This document shows positions 1 through 8,803 of a stretch of DNA of 64,000 nucleotides, piece after piece. The number at the start of each line of letters is the position of its first letter. The stretch's first letter is position 1. The notes under the pieces were generated by a model. It saw only the letters and a program-made list of their open reading frames with translations. It did no database searches and was not told the origin of the DNA. Source of the DNA: Rubrimonas sp036735545 (lineage in GTDB: Bacteria > Pseudomonadota > Alphaproteobacteria > Rhodobacterales > Rhodobacteraceae); the NCBI GenBank assembly GCA_036735545.1, contig DAINOD010000002.1, positions 80,237 to 144,236 of the forward strand. Direction: 5' to 3'. The position numbers and the translations under genes are program-made.

Positions 1-585
1 CTCGACCTCGCCCGCGCCGCGCCGGACGGGGCGTTCTGGGCCGCGCGAGGGGCGTTCCTGACCCCTGTCGCCAAGGCTTTCTGCACCGACGTCGGCTGCG
101 CGGTCGCCAGCCTCGGGGTGCAGGTCCACGGGGGCCTCGGCTTCTGCGAGGACGGCGGCGCGGCGCAACTGATGCGCGACGTGCGCATAACCCCGATCTA
201 CGAGGGGACCAACGGCGTGCAGGCGATGGACCTCGTGGGCCGCAAGCTCGGCGACGGCGGCGCGGCGGCGCGGGCGCTGCTGGGGGAGATCGCGGCGACG
301 CCGGGGCTGGAGGCGGCCCATGCGGCGCTGGCGCGGGCGACGGACTGGATGCTCGCCGCGGAGCCGGTCGAGCGGCAGGCCGGCGCCGCGGACTATCTGA
401 CCGCCTGGGGCCTGACGCTGGGCGGCGCGGCGCTGGCGCGGGGCGCGGCGGCCGACCCGGCGCGCGCGCCGCTGTGGGCCTTTTACGCCGGCCGAGCGCT
501 GCCGCGGGTGGGCGGCCTCTGCGCGGCGGCGACGGCCGGCTCGACGGCGCTCTACGCCCTGTCCGCCGAAGCGCTGGCGTCATGA
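1..585 (+). CDS. Acyl-CoA dehydrogenase, C-terminal part (5' end outside window)
   Basis: Frame 1 is open from the first base, so this is the last 194 residues of a longer protein. It contains the signature IYEGTNGVQ; in this family the Glu of YEGT is the catalytic base that removes the alpha proton of the acyl-CoA. VHGGLGF and LMRDVRITPIYEGT match the C-terminal helical domain, and the extra ~130 residues after it fit the ~590-residue subgroup with an added C-terminal domain. FAD-dependent beta-oxidation step, cytosolic; chain-length specificity cannot be judged. Its TGA overlaps the ATG of the next gene (ATGA at 582-585), so the two are probably co-translated. Confidence 0.9.
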   Translation, partial: LDLARAAPDGAFWAARGAFLTPVAKAFCTDVGCAVASLGVQVHGGLGFCEDGGAAQLMRDVRITPIYEGTNGVQAMDLVGRKLGDGGAAARALLGEIAATPGLEAAHAALARATDWMLAAEPVERQAGAADYLTAWGLTLGGAALARGAAADPARAPLWAFYAGRALPRVGGLCAAATAGSTALYALSAEALAS

Positions 586-1622
586 CCGCCGCCGCCCGCA
601 TCGACCCCCTGCGCTATCCGTTCGAGCCGCCCGTCCCGGGCGCGGCGGTCGAGGTCGCCGAGGGCGTGCTCTGGCTGCGCCTGCCGCTGCCGATGGCGCT
701 CGACCATGTGAACCTCTACGCGCTGGACGACGGCGACGGCTGGACGCTTATCGACGCCGGCCTCTCCTGGGGCAGGGGGCGCGAGGCGCTGGCGGCGCTG
801 CGCGCGGGGGCGCTGGGCGGGCGGCCGATCCGGCGGCTCGTCCTCACCCACCACCACCCCGACCATGTGGGCATGGCCGCGACGCTGGTCGCCGAGGGCG
901 CCGAGTTGTGGGCCACGCGCACCGCCTGGCTGTTCGCGCGGATGCTGACGCTCGACCACCACGACCGCCCGACCCCGCAGGCGCTCGCCTTCTACGCCGC
1001 CGCCGGCTGGCCGGCGGAGCGGCTGGCCGCCTACGCCGCGGCCGAGCCCTTCAACTTCTCCCGCGTCGTGGAGAAGCTGCCGCAAGGCTTCCGGTCGCTG
1101 GCCGAGGGCGACGTTCTGACCATGGGCGGGCGGCGCTGGCGCGTGCGGCTGGGCGGCGGCCACGCGCCGGATCACGCCAGCTTCTGGGCCGAGGACGGGT
1201 CGCTCGTGCTGACCGGCGATCAGGCGCTGCCGCGCATCTCGCCCAATGTCGGCGTGTATCCCACCGAGCCCGAGGCCGACCCGCTGGCCGACTGGCTGGA
1301 GGCCTGCGCCCGCCTCGGCGCCCTGGCCGACGACGCCCTGCTCGCCCTGCCCGGTCACCAGCGGCCGTTCCACGGGCTGGCGACGCGCTTCGACGCCATC
1401 GCGCGCGAGCACGCCGAGGGGCTGGCGGCGCTGCGACGGCTGCTGCGCGCGCCCGCGACGGTGGTCCAGTGCTTCCCCGCGCTCTATCGCCGCCCGATCG
1501 GCGACGGCGAGTTCGGGCTGGCGACGGCGGAGACGATGGCGCATCTCAACCACCTCGCCCGGCGCGGCGAGGCGATGTGGGACCCTCGGCCCGACGGCGC
1601 CCGCCTCTGGCGCCTCGCCTGA
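582..1622 (+). CDS. MBL-fold metallohydrolase
   Basis: A 346-residue metallo-beta-lactamase-fold hydrolase. The metal-binding motif THHHPDHVG lies about 90 residues from the start; later ligands are the His in GGGHAPDH, the Asp in LTGDQ and a late His in GHQRPFH. The ATG overlapping the upstream stop is chosen because in-frame starts further up lie inside the acyl-CoA dehydrogenase. The layout resembles glyoxalase II-like hydrolases acting on thioesters or lactones. Pairing with an acyl-CoA dehydrogenase suggests a thioester substrate, but that is inference. It converges on the TauE-type gene, with both stop codons inside a short CTGAGG/CCTCAG inverted repeat at 1619-1633. Confidence 0.88.
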   Translation: MTAAARIDPLRYPFEPPVPGAAVEVAEGVLWLRLPLPMALDHVNLYALDDGDGWTLIDAGLSWGRGREALAALRAGALGGRPIRRLVLTHHHPDHVGMAATLVAEGAELWATRTAWLFARMLTLDHHDRPTPQALAFYAAAGWPAERLAAYAAAEPFNFSRVVEKLPQGFRSLAEGDVLTMGGRRWRVRLGGGHAPDHASFWAEDGSLVLTGDQALPRISPNVGVYPTEPEADPLADWLEACARLGALADDALLALPGHQRPFHGLATRFDAIAREHAEGLAALRRLLRAPATVVQCFPALYRRPIGDGEFGLATAETMAHLNHLARRGEAMWDPRPDGARLWRLA

Positions 1623-1629
1623 GGGCGCC

Positions 1630-2370
1630 TCAGACCAGCCAGCGCAGCAGGATCATCACCGAGGCGAAGGCGGCCAGCGCGAGGATCAGCGGGCGCACCG
1701 AGCGCCCGCCCAGCCGGCGCATCGCCGGCCGCGCCAGGCCGAAACCCAGCGCCATCGCCGGCGCCATGGCGAGCGCGAACGTCGCGTCCCCCGTTCGCAC
1801 CTGCCCCCGCCACGCGAGCGCGCCGAGCGAGAGCGCGATGCCGATGATGAAGAAGGCGTTCAGCGTCGCCCGCGCCCGCGCCGGCTGGGCGTGCTGGTAG
1901 AGCAGCGCCATCGGCGGCGCCCCCACCGAGGTCAGCGTGCCGGTCAGCCCCGACAGCGCGCCGGCGCCGACGAGGCTCGGCAGGGTGATCGGCAGCCGCA
2001 GGCCCGACAGGCTGAGCGCCACGCCCACCAGCACCGACAGCGCCACCAGCACCGCCACGGCGCCCGGGTCCGGCGCGAGCGCCACCACGCCCGCGGCCAT
2101 GAAGGCGCCCGCCGCCCGCCCGACCAGCGCCGGACCCAGTTCGGGCAAGGCGACGTCCGCGAGGCGCGGCATCGACAGCAGCGTCACCGGCAGACCGATC
2201 AGCAGGATGCCCGCGGGCATCTTCTCCGGGGCGATCAGCGCGATCAGCGGAGCGATAACCATGCCGAAGGCGCCGCCCGTGGCGCGCTGGGTCAGCACGC
2301 CCATCACCACAGCGGCCGAACTCAGCGCCCAGACCGCGGGCGAGACGCCAGCCAGCGCCAACAGGCTCAT
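1630..2370 (-). CDS. TauE/SafE-family sulfite/sulfonate exporter-like membrane protein
   Basis: 246 residues with about seven to eight hydrophobic segments and the family layout: a first segment followed by GGAFGMVIAPL, and a second half with GLTGTLTSVGAPPMALLY, which resembles the conserved G-x-x-x-G-x-GG-P-x repeat of TauE/SafE proteins. These are inner-membrane permeases for small sulfur anions or sulfonates; substrate not determinable here. The ATG overlaps the TGA of the upstream small membrane protein (ATGA), so the two are likely made from one message. Confidence 0.82.
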   Translation of the reverse strand: MSLLALAGVSPAVWALSSAAVVMGVLTQRATGGAFGMVIAPLIALIAPEKMPAGILLIGLPVTLLSMPRLADVALPELGPALVGRAAGAFMAAGVVALAPDPGAVAVLVALSVLVGVALSLSGLRLPITLPSLVGAGALSGLTGTLTSVGAPPMALLYQHAQPARARATLNAFFIIGIALSLGALAWRGQVRTGDATFALAMAPAMALGFGLARPAMRRLGGRSVRPLILALAAFASVMILLRWLV

Positions 2371-2771
2371 GTCCGCGGGGCGGCGCTGGGAAAGAGGAAC
2401 AACACCGCCGCGCAGGCGATCAGCGCGATGGCGACCGGCACTGGGGCCAGATGCGCCGCCAGCACGGCCCCGGCCATGCCGAGCGCGCCGCTCCAGCCGC
2501 CGAGGCGCAGGTCGCGCATCCGCTTGGCGGCGACGTTGAGAAACAGCGCCAACATCACCCAGGCCGTGGCGACCCGGCCGACCGCATCGAGCGTCCCCTC
2601 GGCGTTGGCGACGTCGCTGACCGCCGCCAGCGCCAGCACGGCCGTCAACGGCCCAAGCGCCAGCCAGCGCACGCGGCCCATGCGGCCGGCGGTCCAGCGG
2701 CCCGCCACGTCGAGCGCCATGTCGCGCGCGACCGCCAGCGTCGTCGACCGTCTCGCCCTGTCCAGCAACAT
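2367..2771 (-). CDS. Small membrane protein, possibly DUF805-like
   Basis: 134 residues if started at the ATG at 2771; in-frame alternatives at 2798 and 2720 exist and none has a decisive ribosome site. Three to four hydrophobic stretches are visible, with KRMRDLRLGGWSG between two of them, which recalls the [KR]R-x-x-D-x-x-x-x-GW turn of DUF805 membrane proteins. No enzymatic motif is seen. The stop overlaps the start of the TauE-type gene. Function unknown; possibly an accessory of the exporter. Confidence 0.6.
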   Translation of the reverse strand: MLLDRARRSTTLAVARDMALDVAGRWTAGRMGRVRWLALGPLTAVLALAAVSDVANAEGTLDAVGRVATAWVMLALFLNVAAKRMRDLRLGGWSGALGMAGAVLAAHLAPVPVAIALIACAAVLFLFPSAAPRT

Positions 2772-2824
2772 CGCCGCCCGCCCGCAATGGCTCGGCATGA
2801 CAGCAAGCGCGACGCAGCCCCGCG

Positions 2825-3349
2825 TCAAGGCCGACCCGCCGCGGCGAGACCCGCATCGAGGCAGGCGGCGACCGCCGCGGCGAGGCGCGCCGTCGGCCAG
2901 TCGGGGCCCGGCGGCGGCACGTGGAGAAAGACCACCGCCCGCGGCCGCGGCGAAAGCGTCAGCGCGCTCCAGTAGGCGGTGTCGCACACGTAGCGGCCGG
3001 CGTCCTCCGACAGCCGCGCCGGGGCGCCGGTCGCGCGGATGGCGTCCAGCGCGGCGGCCCAGGGCCAGAGCCCGTGCAGCGCTCCGGGCCCCTCGCCGAC
3101 ATGGGCGGGGCGGCGGCCGACGCGCTCCAGCCGCAGGCGCGGCTCGTCGGCGAGACCGCTCAGCAGCAGGACGTCCGCGCGCGCCTCGGCGACGGCGCGG
3201 GCCAGCGCGACGGGTGCGGCCTCGTGGTCGACCGGCAGGATCGCGGTGGCGAGGTCGGGGCGCGCGGCGGCGAGCGCGCGCACCGCCTCGCCGCTGGAGT
3301 TCACCGTCCAGCGGCGGAATGGTCCGAAGCCCGTGAGCAGCGCCCTCAC
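2825..3349 (-). CDS. pcp: Pyrrolidone-carboxylate peptidase (pyroglutamyl peptidase I)
   Basis: 174 residues, somewhat shorter than the usual ~210. The start LLTGFGPF is the family's N-terminal signature. The catalytic Cys is in GRYVCDTAYW, the His in VVFLHVPPP and the Glu in RLRLERVGR, so the Cys-His-Glu set of peptidase family C15 is present. It removes N-terminal pyroglutamate from peptides in the cytosol. The GTG at 3349 is chosen because it gives the canonical N-terminus and overlaps the stop of the upstream gene (GTGA). Three bases of overlap plus a shared strand indicate translation coupling to the sorbosone-dehydrogenase-like gene, a pairing with no obvious metabolic reason. Confidence 0.85.
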   Translation of the reverse strand: MRALLTGFGPFRRWTVNSSGEAVRALAAARPDLATAILPVDHEAAPVALARAVAEARADVLLLSGLADEPRLRLERVGRRPAHVGEGPGALHGLWPWAAALDAIRATGAPARLSEDAGRYVCDTAYWSALTLSPRPRAVVFLHVPPPGPDWPTARLAAAVAACLDAGLAAAGRP

Positions 3350-4497
3350 GGCGCGCGGTAGGCGACGCGCCAGAGCGCGCCCGCCGCCGGGTCCGCGATC
3401 AGCAGCGAGCCGTCGCGCAGCATCGCCACGCCCGTCGGACGGCCGTCCCAGCCCTCGGCGAAGGTCTCCACCGTGACGCCGCCCCCGGCGTCGGCGAAGG
3501 CGACGCTGACCCGGCCCGCGCCGCCCTCGGGGCCGGGATGGGCGAGGAAGACCGCGCCGCGATAGCGCTCGGGAAACATCGCCCCGGCGTTCACGGCGAG
3601 CCCGGCCGGTGCGTCGTCGGGCGCGAACTCGGCCGCGGGGAAGCTCGGGTCGTCCGGCGGCGGGCTCGCGAGCCACTCGGGCGCGCGCACCCGCCCGCCC
3701 GCATACCACGGCGCGCCGAAATGCGCGCCGGGCCCGGCGGCGCGGTTCAACTCGCCCGGCGCGTCGGGGCCGGCGTCGGTCAGCCAAAGCGCGCCCGTCG
3801 CGGCGTCGAAGGCGAGCCCGCCCGGCGCGCGCAGGCCCAGCGCGTGAACCTCCCGCGCAGCGCCGTCCGGGGACATGCTGACGACCCCGCCGACCCCGTG
3901 CGCCTCGCGCAGCGCCAGCGCGCCCGGCTCGGGCGCGTCGGGCGCGCCGAGGGCGACGTAGAGCCGGCCGTCCGGGCCGACCGCGCAGGCGCGCGCCGCC
4001 GCGTCGCCCGCCGCCGCCGCGCCGGGGGCGAGATCGCCCCGCGCGACCGCCGCGAAGGCGGCGATGGTGGGACTGTCGAAGAAGAACTCGGCGGCGGGAA
4101 AGGCCAGCACCCGGTCGCGCTCGGGGACGTAGAGAAAGCCGTCGCGGCCGAAACAGGGCGCGCCCGGCCCGTCGAGGGCGACGTTCGGCGCGAAGTCCTT
4201 CACGTCCTCCGCCACGCGGTCGAGGTTGCGGTCGGCCACGGCCCAGACCCGGTTCTCGGCCCCCGCGACGAAGACCACCGCCCCCTGCGGCCCGACGGCG
4301 AGGCTGCGCGCGCCGGGGACATGGGCGAACGGCGCCATGTGGAAGCCGTCGGGCAGCGCGACCGAGGCGACCCGGTCGCGCAGCGCCTCGACCTCCGGCC
4401 CGTCCTGCGCCACCTGCGTGAAGGCCGGCGCGTCGCCCTGGGCGGCTGCGGCCAAGGGCGCCAGCAGCGCCCAGCAGAGCAGAGCGTGAAATCGCAT
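3346..4497 (-). CDS. Sorbosone dehydrogenase-like periplasmic beta-propeller (PQQ sugar dehydrogenase family)
   Basis: 383 residues with a clear Sec signal peptide ending near AAAAQG, so it is exported. The body has repeated beta-propeller blades: LPDGFHMAPFA at the start, GARSLAVGPQGAVVF, VNAGAMFPERYRGAVFLAHPG and a closing GWDGRPTGVAMLRDGSLLIADP-type blade. This matches the sorbosone dehydrogenase/glucose dehydrogenase B family, in which PQQ may be bound; residues alone do not prove PQQ use here. No c-type haem motif (CxxCH) is present. Substrate unknown. Confidence 0.8.
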   Translation of the reverse strand: MRFHALLCWALLAPLAAAAQGDAPAFTQVAQDGPEVEALRDRVASVALPDGFHMAPFAHVPGARSLAVGPQGAVVFVAGAENRVWAVADRNLDRVAEDVKDFAPNVALDGPGAPCFGRDGFLYVPERDRVLAFPAAEFFFDSPTIAAFAAVARGDLAPGAAAAGDAAARACAVGPDGRLYVALGAPDAPEPGALALREAHGVGGVVSMSPDGAAREVHALGLRAPGGLAFDAATGALWLTDAGPDAPGELNRAAGPGAHFGAPWYAGGRVRAPEWLASPPPDDPSFPAAEFAPDDAPAGLAVNAGAMFPERYRGAVFLAHPGPEGGAGRVSVAFADAGGGVTVETFAEGWDGRPTGVAMLRDGSLLIADPAAGALWRVAYRAP

Positions 4498-4620
4498 GGG
4501 GCCGTCCTCCCTCGAACCCGGTCAGCCGCCGCCTCGGAATCGCAGGAACGCGACGCCATGGCAAGCGCGGCTTCCCCTGCGGCGCCGGGCCGGCTAAGCG
4601 GATCGCAGGAGGAGCGCTGG

Positions 4621-5388
4621 ATGCAGTTGCACGCGGAGAGCTTCGGCGCAGGCGAGCCGCCGCTGCTGATCGCCCATGGCTTGCTGGGCTCGGCGCGCAA
4701 CTGGGGCGCGCTGGGGCGGCGGCTGGGCGCGAAGCGGCGCGTCATCGCGGTGGACATGCGCAACCACGGCGACAGTCCCCGGGACGACGACGCCGGATAC
4801 CTCGCCATGGCGGGCGACCTCGCCGAGACCATCGCCGCGCAGGCCGGCGGACGGGCCGACGTGCTGGGCCACTCGATGGGCGGCAAGGCGGCGATGGCGA
4901 TGGCGCTGACGCGGCCCGAGGCGGTGGGGCGGCTCATCGTCGCCGACATCGCGCCCGTGGGCTACGACCACTCCCACGCCGACACGCTGGCGGCGATGGC
5001 CGCCCTCGACCTCGCCGCCGTCACGCGCCGCGCCGAGGCCGACGCCGCGCTGAAGGCCGGCATCCCCAACGCGGCGATGCGGGCCTTCGTGGTCCAGAAC
5101 CTCGTGGTCGAGGACGGCCGCGCCCGCTGGCGACCCAACATCGCCGCGCTGGCGGCGGGCATGGAGGCCCTCGTGGGCTGGCCGCGGGGCCCCTGGACCC
5201 CCTTCGCCGGCCCGACGCTGTTCCTGCGCGGCGGCGCCTCGGAGTATGTGACGCCCGCCATGCACGGCGCCATCCGCGCGCTGTTTCCCGCCGCGCGGAT
5301 CGAGGCGCTGGAGGGCGCCGGCCACTGGCTGCACGCCGAGCAGCCGGAGCCCTTTCTCGCCGGCGTCGAGGCCTTTCTCGACCGCTGA
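4621..5388 (+). CDS. Alpha/beta-fold hydrolase, YbfF-like esterase
   Basis: 255 residues from the ATG at 4621, which sits 8 nt after an AGGAGG ribosome site (4607-4612); the upstream in-frame ATG at 4558 has no such site. The N-terminus LIAHGLLGSARNW forms the oxyanion region, GHSMGGK carries the nucleophile Ser, and GAGHWLHAEQP carries the catalytic His; an Asp in VADIAPVGY is conserved in this subfamily. The closest well-known relative by these motifs is the esterase YbfF. Cytosolic carboxylester or thioester hydrolase; natural substrate unknown. It is divergent from the sorbosone-dehydrogenase-like gene and converges on the permease. Confidence 0.87.
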   Translation: MQLHAESFGAGEPPLLIAHGLLGSARNWGALGRRLGAKRRVIAVDMRNHGDSPRDDDAGYLAMAGDLAETIAAQAGGRADVLGHSMGGKAAMAMALTRPEAVGRLIVADIAPVGYDHSHADTLAAMAALDLAAVTRRAEADAALKAGIPNAAMRAFVVQNLVVEDGRARWRPNIAALAAGMEALVGWPRGPWTPFAGPTLFLRGGASEYVTPAMHGAIRALFPAARIEALEGAGHWLHAEQPEPFLAGVEAFLDR

Positions 5389-5390
5389 CC

Positions 5391-7073
5391 TCAGGCGGCC
5401 ATGCCCCGCCGGTCGCGGAACGCCCATGCCGGGATCGCCAGCGCCGCGGCGAAGCCCAGCAGCGGCAGCGCCGACTGGGCCGCGGCGACGGCGCCGATCA
5501 CGCGGCGGTCTCCACCGGCGGCCAGCGCCACCGCCTCGGTGGTCAGCGTGACGACCCGGCCGCCGCCGATCAGCAGCGTCGGCAGATATTGCGCCACCGA
5601 CACCGCGAAGCCCACCGCCGCGGCGGTCAGCAGCGGGCGGAGCAGCATCGGCGCCCGCACCGCGAGGAACACCCGCGCAGGCCCCGCCCCCAGCGCGGCG
5701 GCGGCGAGGCCGTAGCGCCCGTCCCAGGCCCGCCACGCGCCCGAGAGCGACAGGAACACATAGGGCGTGACGAACACGGCATGGGCGGCCGTCACGCTCC
5801 AGCGCCCGCCGTCCAGACCGGCCGCAAGCGCCAGGGTCTGCAGCCCCATCAGAAAGGCCGCCTGCGGAACCAGCAGCGGCAGATAGAGCGTCAGCAGCGC
5901 AGCCGGACCCGGGCGCAGGCCGTGGCGCCGCTCCGCCTCGAGGCAGGCGACCGCCAGCGCCAGCGCGGCGGCCGTCGCGGCGAGGCCGATCGCGGCGGTC
6001 TCGCCCGCCGCGGCCAGGAGCCCCGGCGCCTCCCGCGCCCAGACGCGCGCCGAGACGCGCTCCGGCCAGAGGTCGGGGAAAGGCCACAGCCCCGCCACCG
6101 ACCAGACGGCGAGGCTGGCCAGACCCGCCGCCAGCGCGCCCCCCGCCGCCACGGCCGCGAGCAGCGTCGCGGCGCGGAACGCACGGTCGCGGCGCCAGCG
6201 CGCGCCGCCCTCGCGCCAGCGCGCCGCCAGCCGCGCGGCCCCCGCCTCGCCGAGCAGCCACAGACCCAGCGCGACCATCGTCAGCAACAGCAGCGCCATC
6301 GCGGCGGCGGCGGCGAGGAAGCGGCGCGACAGGTCCGGCTCCGCCGCCCATCGCAGCGCCTGCACGGCCAGCGGCGGCGGCGCCGAGGGGCCAAGGATCA
6401 GCGCGACGTCCACCGTCGACACCGAATAGGCGAGCACCGCCGCCACCGGCAACCGCAGCTGGGGCCAGATCTGCGGCGCCACCGCCTTCAGCCACGCAGC
6501 CGAGCGCCCGTAGCCCATGGTGCGCGCGAGCAGCACGGCGCGGTCCTCCTCCACCCGCCCAAGCGCCGCCAGCGTCATCAGCAACAGGAACGGCGCCTCC
6601 TTCAGCGCGAGGCCTGCGATCAGCGACAGGCCCCAGGCGTCTCCGGGGATCAGCCAGTCGGGCGGGCGCCGCCAGTCCGTCGCCCAGGGGCTGAACGCCC
6701 GCGCGATCCAGCCCGAGGGCGCGATCAGGAAGGCCAGCCCGAACGCCGCCGCGGCGTGCGGCGCGGCGAGAAACGGCGACAGCGCGCGCCGCGCGACCGC
6801 GAAGGCGCGCGTCCCGCGCCAGGCCGCGCACAGCCCCAGCGCCAGCGCCAGCGACAGCGCGGTCGAGGCCAGCCCGGTCCAGAGACTGAGAGCGGCCGCG
6901 CGCCAGAAGCCGGGCCAGTCGAGCAGCGCGCGGAAGGGCTCGCCAGACAGCGCGACGCCGCCCAGCGCCGGAGCCCAGCCCAGCGCCGGGGCCAGCACCC
7001 CCGCCAGCCCCGCCGCCACCGGAACGGCGAGCAGCGCCAGCGTCAGCGGCGGCGCGAGGCGGAGCGGCGTCAG
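5391..7073 (-). CDS. ABC transporter permease, two fused transmembrane domains (YnjC/ThiP-like)
   Basis: About 560 residues with roughly twelve hydrophobic segments and two binding-protein-dependent permease modules, each with an EAA-like cytoplasmic loop (around GRSAAWLKAVAPQIWPQLRL and GAGPARVFLAVRAPMLLRPL). This two-in-one layout is that of YnjC or ThiP. Start is uncertain: the codon used here is a CTG overlapping the stop of the binding-protein gene (CTGA); no ATG fits, and the first membrane helix begins within ten residues of it. It forms the channel for the substrate delivered by the adjacent binding protein. No ATPase gene lies next to it. Confidence 0.82.
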   Translation of the reverse strand: MTPLRLAPPLTLALLAVPVAAGLAGVLAPALGWAPALGGVALSGEPFRALLDWPGFWRAAALSLWTGLASTALSLALALGLCAAWRGTRAFAVARRALSPFLAAPHAAAAFGLAFLIAPSGWIARAFSPWATDWRRPPDWLIPGDAWGLSLIAGLALKEAPFLLLMTLAALGRVEEDRAVLLARTMGYGRSAAWLKAVAPQIWPQLRLPVAAVLAYSVSTVDVALILGPSAPPPLAVQALRWAAEPDLSRRFLAAAAAMALLLLTMVALGLWLLGEAGAARLAARWREGGARWRRDRAFRAATLLAAVAAGGALAAGLASLAVWSVAGLWPFPDLWPERVSARVWAREAPGLLAAAGETAAIGLAATAAALALAVACLEAERRHGLRPGPAALLTLYLPLLVPQAAFLMGLQTLALAAGLDGGRWSVTAAHAVFVTPYVFLSLSGAWRAWDGRYGLAAAALGAGPARVFLAVRAPMLLRPLLTAAAVGFAVSVAQYLPTLLIGGGRVVTLTTEAVALAAGGDRRVIGAVAAAQSALPLLGFAAALAIPAWAFRDRRGMAA

Positions 7074-8272
7074 GGGCCGACCGCGTAGCGGACGGCCCAG
7101 TCCTCGGCGATGCGGGTCATCCAGCTCGGATGCGGCTCGGGCAGCGGCCCGCCGAGTTCGTCGGGAGAGGGCGTGGCGACGCCCCGGGGCAGCGCGTCGA
7201 ACAGGGCGCGGTCCTGAGCGGACAGCCGGTCGCGCGACAGCACCGTGAAGGCGCCCCACACGCCCGGGTCCTGCTTGCGCGCCTGCGCCTCGGGCGACAT
7301 CAGGAAATTCGCCACCACCATCGCGCCGGCCTTGGCCGAGGCGTTGTAGGGGATGGCGACGAAGCTCGCGTTGCCGATCGAGCCGCCCGCGGGGACATAG
7401 GCGCGCACCGTGTCGGGCAGCTCGCCCGAGGCGATGGCCGAGGAGGCTTCGGCGGGGTCGAAGGCGAAGGCGACGTCGATCTCGCCGTCCGCCATGAGCT
7501 GGCGCATCCGCGGCCCGTTCGCGGGATAGGCCCGACCGCCGCGCCAGAGGTTCGGCGTGATCTCGTCGACGAAGGCCCAGAGCGGCGCGGTCACGGCCGC
7601 GTAGTCCGCCCCCTCCACCGGGCGCAGCAGGACGGCCGGCTCGGCGACGAGGCCGTAGAGCGCCTGCTTCAGGAAAGTGGTCCCGAGATAGTCGGGCGGC
7701 GCCGGATAGGTGAAGCGCCCGGGATTGGCGCGCGCCCAGTCCAGCAGCGCCGCCGGCGTGCGCGGCGGGTCGGGCAGGCGCGCGGCGTCATGGTAGAACA
7801 CCAGCTGCGCCTGGCTCCACGGGGCCTCGTAGCCCTCCGTCGGCACGGTGAAGTCGAACGCGACGGCGGGGTTCTCGTCGGGGTCGACCAGCGCCCAGTT
7901 CGGCAGCGCCTCGGCCCAGGGGCCGAACAGCAGCTCGTTCGCGCGCATCGCCGCGAAGTTGGCGCCGTTGATCCAGATGAGATCGACCGCGCCGCCCTCG
8001 TCCCGCCCGGCGGTGCGTTCGGCGAGCACGCGGCTGACCGCCTCGGCGGTGTCGGCGAGCTTCACATGCTGCACGCGCACCCCGTGGCGCGCCAGCGTCT
8101 CGCGGCCCACCCAGTCGATGTAGTCGTTGATCCGCGCGTCACCGCCCCAGGCGTGCCACCAGACCACCTGCCCGCGCGCCTGCGCCTCCACGGCCGGCCA
8201 GTCGGCGGGGTCGGGCTCGGCCAGCGCCGGCGCCGCGAGAGCGGCCAGCAGGACAGCGAGGCGTGCGATCAT
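7070..8272 (-). CDS. ABC transporter substrate-binding protein, YnjB-like
   Basis: 400 residues; signal peptide ARLAVLLAALAAPALAEPD, so periplasmic. The mature protein begins with VEAQARGQVVWWHAWGGD and continues INDYIDWVG, a pattern typical of YnjB and other extracellular solute-binding proteins of the spermidine/thiamine/iron-like superfamily. The start at 8272 has GGAG 6 nt upstream; an in-frame ATG at 8287 lacks this. Its stop overlaps the permease start. The ligand is not known for this family. Confidence 0.85.
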   Translation of the reverse strand: MIARLAVLLAALAAPALAEPDPADWPAVEAQARGQVVWWHAWGGDARINDYIDWVGRETLARHGVRVQHVKLADTAEAVSRVLAERTAGRDEGGAVDLIWINGANFAAMRANELLFGPWAEALPNWALVDPDENPAVAFDFTVPTEGYEAPWSQAQLVFYHDAARLPDPPRTPAALLDWARANPGRFTYPAPPDYLGTTFLKQALYGLVAEPAVLLRPVEGADYAAVTAPLWAFVDEITPNLWRGGRAYPANGPRMRQLMADGEIDVAFAFDPAEASSAIASGELPDTVRAYVPAGGSIGNASFVAIPYNASAKAGAMVVANFLMSPEAQARKQDPGVWGAFTVLSRDRLSAQDRALFDALPRGVATPSPDELGGPLPEPHPSWMTRIAEDWAVRYAVGP

Positions 8273-8350
8273 GGTCGGCTCCGTCATCGTTCATGCGCAC
8301 CATTCGCCGACGCGCGACGCGGCGCAATGCGCCCGCCGATCACCGCTGCG

Positions 8351-8749
8351 TCAGAGCAGGAAGCGCAGCGCGACGGCGAGGGCGAGGAAGCCGGAGGCGA
8401 TGGCCGCGGCCCACAGCGCCTTCTCGCCCAGCTCGGCCGTCAGCGCGGCGACGATGAGCCTGCGGCCGTCCTCCTTCGGGGGGCGCTCGGCCTTGTCCAG
8501 CATCGCCCAGACCTCGCTGTCGGAGGGGCGCTTCAGGCCGGCGCAGTTCATCGCCATGAACTGCAGCACCACCGCCAGCAGCAGCATCGACACCGCGCCG
8601 AAGCGGAAGGAGAGCGCCGGGTCGAAGGCCAGCCCCGACATGGCCATGGCGATGCCGAGACAGGCGAAGCCGCAGCCGCGCATGACGCTGACATTGGCCA
8701 GCATCCTGATCCGCGCCGCGAGCCGACGTTCTTCGACTTCGTCGAACAT
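8351..8749 (-). CDS. Hypothetical small membrane protein
   Basis: 132 residues with three hydrophobic segments: about residues 25-43, 50-66 and 112-131. The soluble stretch between the second and third is charged (RPSDSEVWAMLDKAERPPKEDG). I do not recognise a family. It lies 54 nt downstream of another small membrane protein and upstream of the YnjB-like gene on the same strand, so it may share a transcript with either. Confidence 0.6.
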   Translation of the reverse strand: MFDEVEERRLAARIRMLANVSVMRGCGFACLGIAMAMSGLAFDPALSFRFGAVSMLLLAVVLQFMAMNCAGLKRPSDSEVWAMLDKAERPPKEDGRRLIVAALTAELGEKALWAAAIASGFLALAVALRFLL

Positions 8750-8803
8750 ATCTCTCAGGTAGAACGCCCGACGCCGATGGCGCGGGAAAAAGCGACCGTC
8801 CGA

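Noticed and set aside
5589..7088. Long plus-strand frame opposite the ABC permease
   Set aside because: Arg/Gln/Gly-rich low-complexity translation typical of antisense frames in high-GC DNA; the minus-strand frame has clear membrane helices.
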